The notes below the pieces were generated by a model that made no database searches, was not told the DNA's origin, and saw only the letters and a list, made by a program, of their open reading frames with translations. A program made the position numbers and the translations under genes. DNA of 5,180 nt from Candidatus Zhuqueibacterota bacterium. Its GTDB lineage: Bacteria > SM23-31 > B21-G16. The stretch covers positions 1 to 5,180 of the forward strand of contig QNDJ01000161.1 in NCBI GenBank assembly GCA_003644825.1. Direction: 5' to 3'. Of this stretch, positions 1 to 5,103 are shown one piece after another (position 1 is the stretch's first letter; every line of letters starts with the position of its first letter).

Positions 1-1342
1 ATCTGATAATATAAAAGAAATCTGGCAGAATTTTCTGAACATTATCAAAAAAAATATTAACTCCCAGAGTTTTCGAACCTGGTTTAAACCTATGGTTCCG
101 GTAAAACTTGAGGGAAAAGAATTAACTGTTCAAATTCCAAGCCAGTTTTTTTACGAATGGTTGGAAGAACATTATTCTATCCTTATTAAAAAAGCCCTGA
201 AAGAAGTTATTGGTGACAATGCAAAACTCGTTTACTCTGTTGTAATGAACAATAATTACAACCTCAGCGACTACACATCTCGACACTCAAAAAAGTTTCT
301 GAATACCCCTGATGATGATACACAATTAAACCCAAGATATACATTTGAGAACTTCGTTGAAGGTGCAAGCAATCAATTTGCAAAAGCCGCTTCTCTGGCA
401 GTAGCCGAAGCCCCCGGCAAAACAAACTTTAATCCTCTTCTTGTTTATGGTGGAGTAGGTCTCGGAAAAACCCATCTGATTCAGGCTATAGGTAATTTTT
501 CAAAACAAAAAGGGAAAGTCAAAAAAATTCTTTATGTATCATCAGAAAAATTTACAATCGATTTTATAAATTCTATTTCCAATAATAAAACAACCGAGTT
601 CAGCTCTTATTACAGAAATATTGACCTTCTTCTCGTTGACGATATACAATTTTTTATCGATAAAGAAAGAACACAGGAAGAATTTTTCCACACATTTAAT
701 TCTCTTCATCAGAAGGGAAAACAAATTGTTTTAACTTCCGATAGAGCACCAAAAGAACATAAAGGACTTGAGGAACGCCTGTTATCACGATTTCAATGGG
801 GGCTCGTAGTAGACATTCAACCCCCTGACCTCGAAACAAGAATGGCTATCCTTAAGAAAAAAGCAGAAGAAGATTCCTTCGAAATACCACCAGACGTTAC
901 TCATTTCATTGCATCTCAAATCACTTCAAACATCAGAGAACTGGAAGGTGCACTCATAAAACTTATTGCATACTCCTCACTTAACGGAAAAGAAATTACT
1001 CTGGAACTGGCTAAAAATGTTCTGAAAGATATAATAAGATATCAAAATAAAAAAATATCAATAGAATCAATCCAACGAATAGTATCCGAATATTTTGATA
1101 TACCTGAAAACATTTTAAGAGAAAAAACAAGAAAACAAGAAGCGGTTTTAGCAAGACAGATATCAATGTATCTTGCTAAAAAGTTAACAAAAAATACTTT
1201 AAAAACAATCGGGCTTCATTTTGGTGGAAGAGATCATAGCACAGTTGTGCATGCTATTAACGAAGTTCAAGCGATGATAGAACGAGAAGAATCCATCAGA
1301 AACTCAATCGAAATCCTTGAAAGAAAAATTGAATACTCTTAA
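1..1342 (+). CDS. dnaA: Chromosomal replication initiator protein DnaA (5' end cut by the window edge)
   Basis: DnaA is the AAA+ ATPase that binds DnaA boxes at oriC, melts the origin and helps load the replicative helicase. The frame is open from base 2 (first visible residues SDNIKEIW), well upstream of the first ATG at 92, and that upstream stretch is ordinary DnaA domain I. The true start therefore lies a few codons outside the window. About 446 residues are visible, close to the usual full length. Numbered from the first visible residue: domain I about 1-85, a short linker 86-109, the AAA+ core from about 110 with Walker A GGVGLGKT (150-157), Walker B LLLVDD (209-214), sensor 1 TSD (245-247), the arginine-finger box LLSRF (Arg 263) and sensor 2 NIRELEG (Arg 312). 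Domain IV carries the DNA-binding signature FGGRDHSTVVHA (407-418). All key residues are present. The TAA stop at 1340-1342 abuts the stop of the convergent SPOR gene, and no terminator hairpin follows. Confidence 0.99.
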   Translation, partial: SDNIKEIWQNFLNIIKKNINSQSFRTWFKPMVPVKLEGKELTVQIPSQFFYEWLEEHYSILIKKALKEVIGDNAKLVYSVVMNNNYNLSDYTSRHSKKFLNTPDDDTQLNPRYTFENFVEGASNQFAKAASLAVAEAPGKTNFNPLLVYGGVGLGKTHLIQAIGNFSKQKGKVKKILYVSSEKFTIDFINSISNNKTTEFSSYYRNIDLLLVDDIQFFIDKERTQEEFFHTFNSLHQKGKQIVLTSDRAPKEHKGLEERLLSRFQWGLVVDIQPPDLETRMAILKKKAEEDSFEIPPDVTHFIASQITSNIRELEGALIKLIAYSSLNGKEITLELAKNVLKDIIRYQNKKISIESIQRIVSEYFDIPENILREKTRKQEAVLARQISMYLAKKLTKNTLKTIGLHFGGRDHSTVVHAINEVQAMIEREESIRNSIEILERKIEYS

Positions 1343-1990
1343 TTATTTTTCATAAATCCAGGAATCCTCAAAACCCAATTCTCTTATCTTTTTCAATTCC
1401 CTTTCTGCTTCAGTTTTATTTGTGAATCTACCTATTCTAACTTTCCATATACCATTTTCAACAACAAGGTAAGATTCCTTAAATCCGAGAATTTTCAGAT
1501 TTTTCTGCAGTTCTTCAGCTTCAGATTTATCATTTGAGGCTAAAATCTGAATCTGATAAATTTTCTTTATAATCTTTGGTTGTTTACTTCTACCTTCATT
1601 TTTCAAATCAACAACCCAGGCACCTTTCCAGCCAAGTCCAGATAAAAAATTACGTACTTTTTGTGCTTCTTCTCTATTAAAAAAATCACCAACTCTCACT
1701 TTCCAGAGTCCATCAATATTCTCAATATAGACATTTCCAACATCGAGTCCTTCTGCTTTTTCCTTTTCTTTACTGGCAATTTCAAATGAGCTTGAAGCAA
1801 AAATCTGAATCCTGTAATTTGACTCTGTTTTCTTGCTCTTATTTTTATTCGATGTTTTTATTTTTACCTCAGAACTTTTAGTTTTTTTCTGAGAAGGAGG
1901 CACAAAAGAGGTTGTTCTTGTTGTAGTTTTTTCGGTAGAACTACAACATAACAAAAACAAAAATATGAAAATTGGATATATTTTTCTCAT
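1343..1990 (-). CDS. Putative lipoprotein with two SPOR domains
   Basis: This is a 215-residue envelope protein. A hydrophobic signal segment (about residues 5-14) is followed by Cys15-Cys16-Ser-Ser, which looks like a lipoprotein signal, although the residues before the cysteines do not match the strict lipobox. A Lys/Ser/Thr-rich linker (about 17-57) leads into two SPOR repeats, about 58-129 and 143-213. They are clearly duplicated: YRIQIFAS matches YQIQILAS, and GLWKVRVGDFFNREEA matches GIWKVRIGRFTNKTEA. SPOR domains bind peptidoglycan stripped of stem peptides, typically at the division septum, so a role in septal wall remodelling is inferred. The ATG at 1990 lies 20 bp after the stop of the upstream TonB-domain gene, with no clear Shine-Dalgarno sequence. 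Translation probably depends on coupling to that gene. Its stop codon (1343-1345) directly abuts the dnaA stop. The specific family name is not recognised. Confidence 0.88.
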   Translation of the reverse strand: MRKIYPIFIFLFLLCCSSTEKTTTRTTSFVPPSQKKTKSSEVKIKTSNKNKSKKTESNYRIQIFASSSFEIASKEKEKAEGLDVGNVYIENIDGLWKVRVGDFFNREEAQKVRNFLSGLGWKGAWVVDLKNEGRSKQPKIIKKIYQIQILASNDKSEAEELQKNLKILGFKESYLVVENGIWKVRIGRFTNKTEAERELKKIRELGFEDSWIYEK

Positions 1991-2010
1991 TTCTAAATTT
2001 TATAATAAAA

Positions 2011-2709
2011 TCAATCAATACCAAAAGTATAGGTTCTGGTTACCCAGACAGTTATTGGCTTACCATTGTGCATAGCAGGCTGATATCTACTCTTCATAGT
2101 CGCCTTAATAGCCTCTTTTTCAAGGTCTTTACTACCGGTTGTATTTCTCAAAACTTTCACTTCGATTGGAATACCTTTTTCGTTAATCTTTACCATAAGT
2201 TCAATAGTTCCTTTTTGGCCTTTTTCCTGAGCGGACTTTAGATACCTTGGAAAATGTTCGCTGATTGGTCTTGGACCTGCGGAAACTCTACCAGAACCAC
2301 TTCCTGCACCACTCCCTAACCCGGAACCAAATCCCTCAATATCAAAGGGTAATTCAGGAATATACTTCTCAGGAAACTCAATTGTTACATCTTCAGCCAT
2401 TTCTTCCATCTCTGATTCAATCGGCAGAGCAGGTTTTTCAGGCTGTCTTGGTAGCTTCAACCCCCCCTGAAAAGTTTTCGGTATATCAACCTGATTAAAA
2501 ACAGTATTTATGGTCGTTATTGGAACAGGAGGAGACTTTTTCACCCTTTGAAATGAAATAAATAAAAAGGAAATTATAAAAAGAGTAATCGCAAATGACC
2601 ACTCAAGGTAAATTCTATTTTTTCTGTATATATCAACTTCAGGATTTCTTTTAAGCGTTTTCCAGAGTACAAAAGATGGAAAAATACCTTTTTCTTTATT
2701 ACCAATCAT
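2011..2709 (-). CDS. TonB C-terminal-domain protein with Gly/Ser-rich hinge (second TonB paralogue)
   Basis: This 232-residue energy transducer has a cytoplasmic N-terminus, one membrane anchor (about 36-53), a periplasmic spacer and a TonB C-terminal domain (about 150-230). That domain contains GTIELMVKINEKGIP, a helix with EAIKATMKSRYQPAM, and a final strand with VWVTRTYTF. It shares the NPxVD stretch before the membrane helix, the IPKT motif and the DVTIE motif with the other TonB gene here, so the two are paralogues. Instead of a proline-rich hinge it has GFGSGLGSGAGSGSGR (126-141). A run of seven G bases (2461-2467) encodes Gly82-Gly83. The ATG at 2709 has no Shine-Dalgarno sequence, and an in-frame stop lies 9 codon-bases upstream (TAA, 2716-2718), so no longer start is possible. 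It ends in TGA, the only TGA used here as an ordinary terminal stop. It sits beyond a terminator, so it probably has its own promoter, and it is followed by the SPOR gene. Confidence 0.93.
   Translation of the reverse strand: MIGNKEKGIFPSFVLWKTLKRNPEVDIYRKNRIYLEWSFAITLFIISFLFISFQRVKKSPPVPITTINTVFNQVDIPKTFQGGLKLPRQPEKPALPIESEMEEMAEDVTIEFPEKYIPELPFDIEGFGSGLGSGAGSGSGRVSAGPRPISEHFPRYLKSAQEKGQKGTIELMVKINEKGIPIEVKVLRNTTGSKDLEKEAIKATMKSRYQPAMHNGKPITVWVTRTYTFGID
2461..2467 (-). repeat. G7 homopolymer inside the second TonB-domain gene
   Basis: Seven consecutive C bases on the plus strand read as G7 in the gene, within the codons for Gln-Gly-Gly. This is the longest G/C run I found in an otherwise AT-rich window. 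It lies after the membrane anchor and before the hinge and TonB domain, so a gain or loss of one base would remove the functional C-terminus. Such tracts are known slippage sites in other bacteria. Slippage here is inference. Confidence 0.5.
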
Positions 2710-2721
2710 ATATATTTTTTA

Positions 2722-2750
2722 CTTAAATACAACCTGAAAGTTTCTGTAAA
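2722..2750 (-). promoter_or_regulatory. Candidate promoter for the second TonB / SPOR unit, implying a near-leaderless mRNA
   Basis: On the minus strand, TTTACA (2745-2750, 5 of 6 to the -35 consensus) is followed after exactly 17 bases by TTTAAG (2722-2727, 4 of 6 to the -10 consensus). It lies between the terminator at 2755-2785 and the ATG at 2709. The expected transcription start near 2715 would leave a leader of only about 6 bases, which fits the lack of a Shine-Dalgarno sequence. The -10 match is modest and the region is AT-rich, so chance is a real alternative. Confidence 0.4.
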
Positions 2751-2754
2751 AATT

Positions 2755-2785
2755 AAAAAAAGGCAGTTATAAGAACTGCCTTTTT
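2755..2785 (-). terminator. Intrinsic terminator after tonB, ending the exbB-exbD-exbD-tonB operon
   Basis: A perfect 7-bp stem GGCAGTT / AACTGCC (2762-2768 with 2774-2780) encloses a 5-base loop. The flanking A and T runs (2757-2761 with 2781-2785) can extend the stem. Read on the minus strand, the hairpin is followed by seven T residues (2761-2755), the classic Rho-independent form. A five-T run on the plus-strand side makes it potentially bidirectional. It begins 27 bases after the tonB stop and lies about 45 bases upstream of the next TonB-domain gene, so it separates two transcription units or allows only partial read-through. Confidence 0.9.
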
Positions 2786-2812
2786 AGTCTTTGTTTTCAC
2801 TCATTTTTTTAA

Positions 2813-3463
2813 TTATTTTTTAACATCAACAAGTCGAAATTCAACAGGAATATTAATCCAGAATTTAACCGGTCTATCCCTCTGCATAGCAGGGGTAAAC
2901 TTTGTCTTTCTAAGCGCAGCAATAACAGCTTCTTCACAACCAGCACCGATTCCTTTTACAACCTGGAACTTCTCCGGAATTCCTTTTTTATTAACAAGTG
3001 TTCTTATAATAACTTGCCCTTCTACTTTTGCCTTAATAGCTATTTCAGGATAGATTATTGTTTTTCTAAAAGCTTCATAACCACCGATAATCTTAGGCTG
3101 CTGTTCAAAAGGAAGAAAAGGTGGTATTTCTTCTTCTGTAACCTGTGGGGGCGGCGGCGGAGGCGGAATCTCATCAAATTTTATCTCAGTATCCTCAATT
3201 GTTACATCATCCATTAAATCTTCATCCTCAGATGCTACCGGTATTGCAGGCCTCGAAGGAGGAGGCGGTGCTTTAATTTGAACAGTTTTAGGTATATCTT
3301 CAATGACAATATTGAGCTGAGGAGCAACCTCTTCAACCGGTTGGCTCTCAAATTTCTTAAAACCAAGAAATAATATGGTATGAAGAGCAAGAGATATAAT
3401 TAAACACAGTTCCAAAACTTTTCTATATTTTAATTTTAAATCTACTTTAGGGTTCTTATACAT
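2813..3463 (-). CDS. tonB: Energy transducer TonB, proline-rich hinge type
   Basis: TonB carries proton-motive energy from the ExbB/ExbD motor across the periplasm to outer-membrane transporters. From the ATG at 3463 it is 216 residues: a basic N-terminus with NPKVDLK, a membrane anchor (about 17-35) containing a His (SLALHT) reminiscent of the essential anchor histidine of TonB, the IPKT motif, a PPPP run (66-69), an acidic stretch with DVTIEDTE, seven prolines (100-106), and a TonB C-terminal domain (about 125-206). That domain has YPEIAIKAKVEGQVIIRTLV, an EEAVIAALRKTKFTPAMQ helix and the final strand FWINIPVEF. An in-frame TTG at 3478 would add five residues (MGKKP). I prefer the ATG because GGGGA lies 8 bases before it, while nothing like a Shine-Dalgarno sequence precedes the TTG. 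It lies 73 bp after exbD copy B and is closed by a strong terminator, so it is most likely the last gene of the exb operon. Confidence 0.93.
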   Translation of the reverse strand: MYKNPKVDLKLKYRKVLELCLIISLALHTILFLGFKKFESQPVEEVAPQLNIVIEDIPKTVQIKAPPPPSRPAIPVASEDEDLMDDVTIEDTEIKFDEIPPPPPPPQVTEEEIPPFLPFEQQPKIIGGYEAFRKTIIYPEIAIKAKVEGQVIIRTLVNKKGIPEKFQVVKGIGAGCEEAVIAALRKTKFTPAMQRDRPVKFWINIPVEFRLVDVKK

Positions 3464-3536
3464 TGGTTTTTTCCCCAAATAATTAATTTACACTCACTGC
3501 TTTCTTTATTTTATACTAATTATTTTTAAAAAAGTT

Positions 3537-3950
3537 CTAATTCCCTTTAAAGAGGGTATTATAATTTACATTCAAACAATCAGCCTGCCGTAGTTCCTGC
3601 TGAACATCTATTATCTTTGACATTCTTGCATTTTTATCTATCTTTAATGCTACAAGGACCTGAGGGTCTGCAACCCTCTTCTGATACATTAAACTTCTTA
3701 TCAGATTTGTCTGAGAAATAATTTTATCATCAATACAAACTTCATTATCCCTTGAAATCCAGATATACGTAACATGTCTCTCACTTTCTATTTTTTCAAT
3801 TTTCTGCGCAGCTGGAAGACTTACCTGAAGCCCGGTAAATTCTTTTAACACGGTAGAAACCATGAAAAAAATCAACAGCATAAAAATAATATCAGGTAAA
3901 GAAGCAGTTGGTATTTCGGCTTTGACTTTCGATTTTCTTGAAAATTCCAT
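3537..3950 (-). CDS. exbD: ExbD/TolR-family biopolymer transport protein, copy B
   Basis: ExbD/TolR proteins are the single-span stator partners of ExbB/TolQ. Their membrane aspartate takes part in proton flow. This 137-residue protein has a basic N-terminus, then IPTASLPDIIFMLLIFFMVST, in which Asp20 occupies the conserved proton-site position at the start of the membrane helix (about 19-36). A periplasmic domain of about 100 residues follows. The signature is shared with copy A, but the periplasmic domains have diverged strongly, so these are old paralogues and not a recent duplication. GGAG (3958-3961) lies 7 bases before the ATG. It starts 19 bp after the copy A stop and ends in TAG. ExbD and TolR cannot be told apart from the sequence alone; the adjacent TonB favours ExbD. 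Confidence 0.95.
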   Translation of the reverse strand: MEFSRKSKVKAEIPTASLPDIIFMLLIFFMVSTVLKEFTGLQVSLPAAQKIEKIESERHVTYIWISRDNEVCIDDKIISQTNLIRSLMYQKRVADPQVLVALKIDKNARMSKIIDVQQELRQADCLNVNYNTLFKGN

Positions 3951-3969
3951 TCATAAGCTCCATTTTTAT

Positions 3970-4368
3970 TTATGTTTCAGGTTCTGCTATGGAAATCTTT
4001 CTTGCACCAGCTAATTTTAACTGGTCTAGAACTTCTATGTATGTATTATATAAAGTTTCTCTTGCTGTTTTTACCGAGAAAATGAGATTGGGGTTCTCGG
4101 TTATTCTCCTTCTTGCTTCTTCTTTAATCAAAGGAATCTGAATTTGTTCTCCGCCCATAAGAACCTGTCCTGAAGCATTAATCAATACATTACAGATATT
4201 TTTCTTTGGAACAGGCTTTGTAGAGCCAACAGGAGGAAGAACAAGCCCTATCCCTTTATCCGAATTTATCGTAGTAGATACAAGAAAAAATATTAAAAGG
4301 AGAAAAGCTATATCTGCAAGAGAAGCTGTTGGAATAACTACTTCCCGATTTGTTCTCTTTTTTATCAT
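3970..4368 (-). CDS. exbD: ExbD/TolR-family biopolymer transport protein, copy A
   Basis: This is the first of two ExbD-type genes, 132 residues long. A short basic N-terminus leads to VIPTASLADIAFLLLIFFLV, with Asp19 at the proton-site position and one membrane helix (about 17-34). The motif GLVLPP follows the helix, as is usual where ExbD enters the periplasm, and a compact periplasmic domain closes the protein (VLINASGQVLMGG, then LIKEEARRRI, then KISIAEPET). A strong Shine-Dalgarno AGGAGG (4379-4384) sits 10 bases before the ATG. It lies 25 bp after the end of exbB and 19 bp before copy B, so the three are almost certainly cotranscribed. No residue expected for function is missing. Confidence 0.96.
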   Translation of the reverse strand: MIKKRTNREVVIPTASLADIAFLLLIFFLVSTTINSDKGIGLVLPPVGSTKPVPKKNICNVLINASGQVLMGGEQIQIPLIKEEARRRITENPNLIFSVKTARETLYNTYIEVLDQLKLAGARKISIAEPET

Positions 4369-4393
4369 AAACTGAGCACCTCCTGATATTTAA

Positions 4394-4621
4394 TTATTTC
4401 ACTTCTATTTCAGCCAAGCTATCAACAAAATCAACAGAACTCTCCTGCATATCAATTATTAACTTGTCGATTCTGGAAACAAAATAATTATGAAAAAACT
4501 GAATTATAATTGCAACTACAAGCCCGAATAATGTTGTCAAAAGGGCTTCAGATATTCCACCCGCAACAATAGAAGGAGAAATATCATTGGCTTCTTTAAT
4601 TCTATCAAATGCATTAATCAT
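4394..4621 (-). CDS. exbB: ExbB/TolQ/MotA-family proton channel, C-terminal part (after in-frame TGA)
   Basis: These 75 residues continue in the same frame as the upstream exbB part; only a TGA codon (4622-4624) separates them. They contain the end of the GTVxGM motif (MINAF), the conserved loop SIVAGGISEALLTTLFGLVVA that opens the third membrane helix (about residues 25-47), the usual xxNYF ending (FFHNYF), and a short cytoplasmic tail. In an intact ExbB, helices 2 and 3 together line the channel, so this piece alone could not form it. It begins with an ATG directly after the TGA. AGGA lies 12 bases upstream, farther than ideal, so restart by terminating ribosomes is possible but unproven. 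The sequence keeps all family features and shows no other decay, which argues that any disruption is recent, an artefact, or tolerated. Confidence 0.85.
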   Translation of the reverse strand: MINAFDRIKEANDISPSIVAGGISEALLTTLFGLVVAIIIQFFHNYFVSRIDKLIIDMQESSVDFVDSLAEIEVK

Positions 4622-4624
4622 TCA
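4622..4624 (-). other. In-frame TGA replacing the conserved glycine of exbB
   Basis: On the minus strand the reading is GGA ACA GTT AGA TGA ATG ATT, i.e. G-T-V-R-stop-M-I. In ExbB/TolQ proteins the position of the stop is the glycine of GTVxGM. GGA to TGA is a single-base change. No frameshift is involved: homology runs on both sides in one frame, giving 203 codons in total, which is normal for the family. Confidence 0.9.
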
Positions 4625-5005
4625 TCTAACTGTTCCTGTAAAACCCAGCATCGGGGCAACAGTTGCAATTGTAGAAAGCCATATTAATCCCTTTTCCAGA
4701 AATGCCATTTCTATTGAACCTGCATCGGTAATAGCTTTCTCTACGTAATCAATTCCCCTATTAACTCTTAAAAGACCAGCATGAAGAATGGATGCAATTG
4801 GACCTCGTGTGTTGGTACAAACTTCTTTTGCTGACTCGACTCCGCCTTCAGCTAAAGCATTCTTAATCTTAACAACAAATTTTTTCGTATTAATCGATGC
4901 CCTGGTTAAAGTCCAAAATTTTGCCAGACTGACTGCTATTCCGATTATCAGACATGCCAAAATTGGATGCATAAAAAAACCGCCATTATGATACATTTCA
5001 ACCAT
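4622..5005 (-). CDS. exbB: ExbB/TolQ/MotA-family proton channel, N-terminal part (ends at in-frame TGA)
   Basis: ExbB is the three-helix inner-membrane core of the TonB motor. This part has 127 residues: the typical N-terminus NGGFFMHPILACLIIGIAVS forming helix 1 (about 11-32), a cytoplasmic region (about 33-105) with the segment FLEKGLIWLSTIATVAPMLG, and helix 2 (about 106-126) ending in GFTGTVR. Translation then meets TGA, where family members continue with Gly-Met. The third helix is encoded directly downstream in the same frame. The start at 5005 is supported by GGAGGT (5015-5020), 9 bases upstream; the later ATG at 4996 would be 18 bases away. It is the first gene after a perfect-consensus promoter, so the operon looks strongly expressed. 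TolQ is an alternative name; the downstream tonB favours ExbB. Whether the gene is functional depends on the nature of the TGA. Confidence 0.88.
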   Translation of the reverse strand: MVEMYHNGGFFMHPILACLIIGIAVSLAKFWTLTRASINTKKFVVKIKNALAEGGVESAKEVCTNTRGPIASILHAGLLRVNRGIDYVEKAITDAGSIEMAFLEKGLIWLSTIATVAPMLGFTGTVR

Positions 5006-5074
5006 CTTTTAATAACCTCCAATTCTTTAAATTGCTTTGTTTTGTTATTTAACTATATCTCCATTTAAATTATT

Positions 5075-5103
5075 ATTATAAATATTTTTTATTCAAATGT
5101 CAA
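5075..5103 (-). promoter_or_regulatory. Perfect-consensus sigma-70 promoter of the exbB-exbD-exbD-tonB operon
   Basis: On the minus strand, TTGACA (5098-5103) and TATAAT (5075-5080) match both hexamers exactly and are separated by the optimal 17 bases. Transcription should start near 5068, giving a leader of about 62 bases before the exbB ATG at 5005. At 5053-5064, just inside the predicted transcript, is a minimal reading frame ATG GAG ATA TAG, probably by chance. The rest of the noncoding stretch 5006-5180 is very AT-rich. I see no Fur-like operator, riboswitch fold or DnaA box in it. Confidence 0.85.

Noticed and set aside
47-54. A8 run in dnaA as a programmed frameshift site
   Set aside because: The domain I sequence continues normally in one frame through the run, and A runs are common in this AT-rich DNA.
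1991-2010. AT-only palindrome TTTTATTATAAAA between the second TonB gene and the SPOR gene
   Set aside because: It contains no G-C pairs and is followed by no T run, so it is too weak for a terminator and is expected by chance at this composition.
1972-2498. Plus-strand open frames over the second TonB gene
   Set aside because: They lie antisense to well-supported coding sequence, have no recognisable domains and lack ribosome binding sites.
3479-3536. Separate promoter for the proline-rich tonB (TATAAA at 3510-3515 on the minus strand)
   Set aside because: The hexamer 17 bases upstream matches the -35 consensus at only 2 of 6 positions. The 73-bp gap is short enough for cotranscription.
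4575-4624. Selenocysteine insertion at the exbB TGA
   Set aside because: The bases just after the TGA show no convincing stem-loop like a bacterial SECIS, only a short AATGCATT palindrome. Selenocysteine in place of a structural glycine would also be without precedent that I know.
4394-5005. Frameshift as the cause of the exbB break
   Set aside because: Both halves are in the same frame with no missing or extra residues at the junction apart from the stop codon itself.
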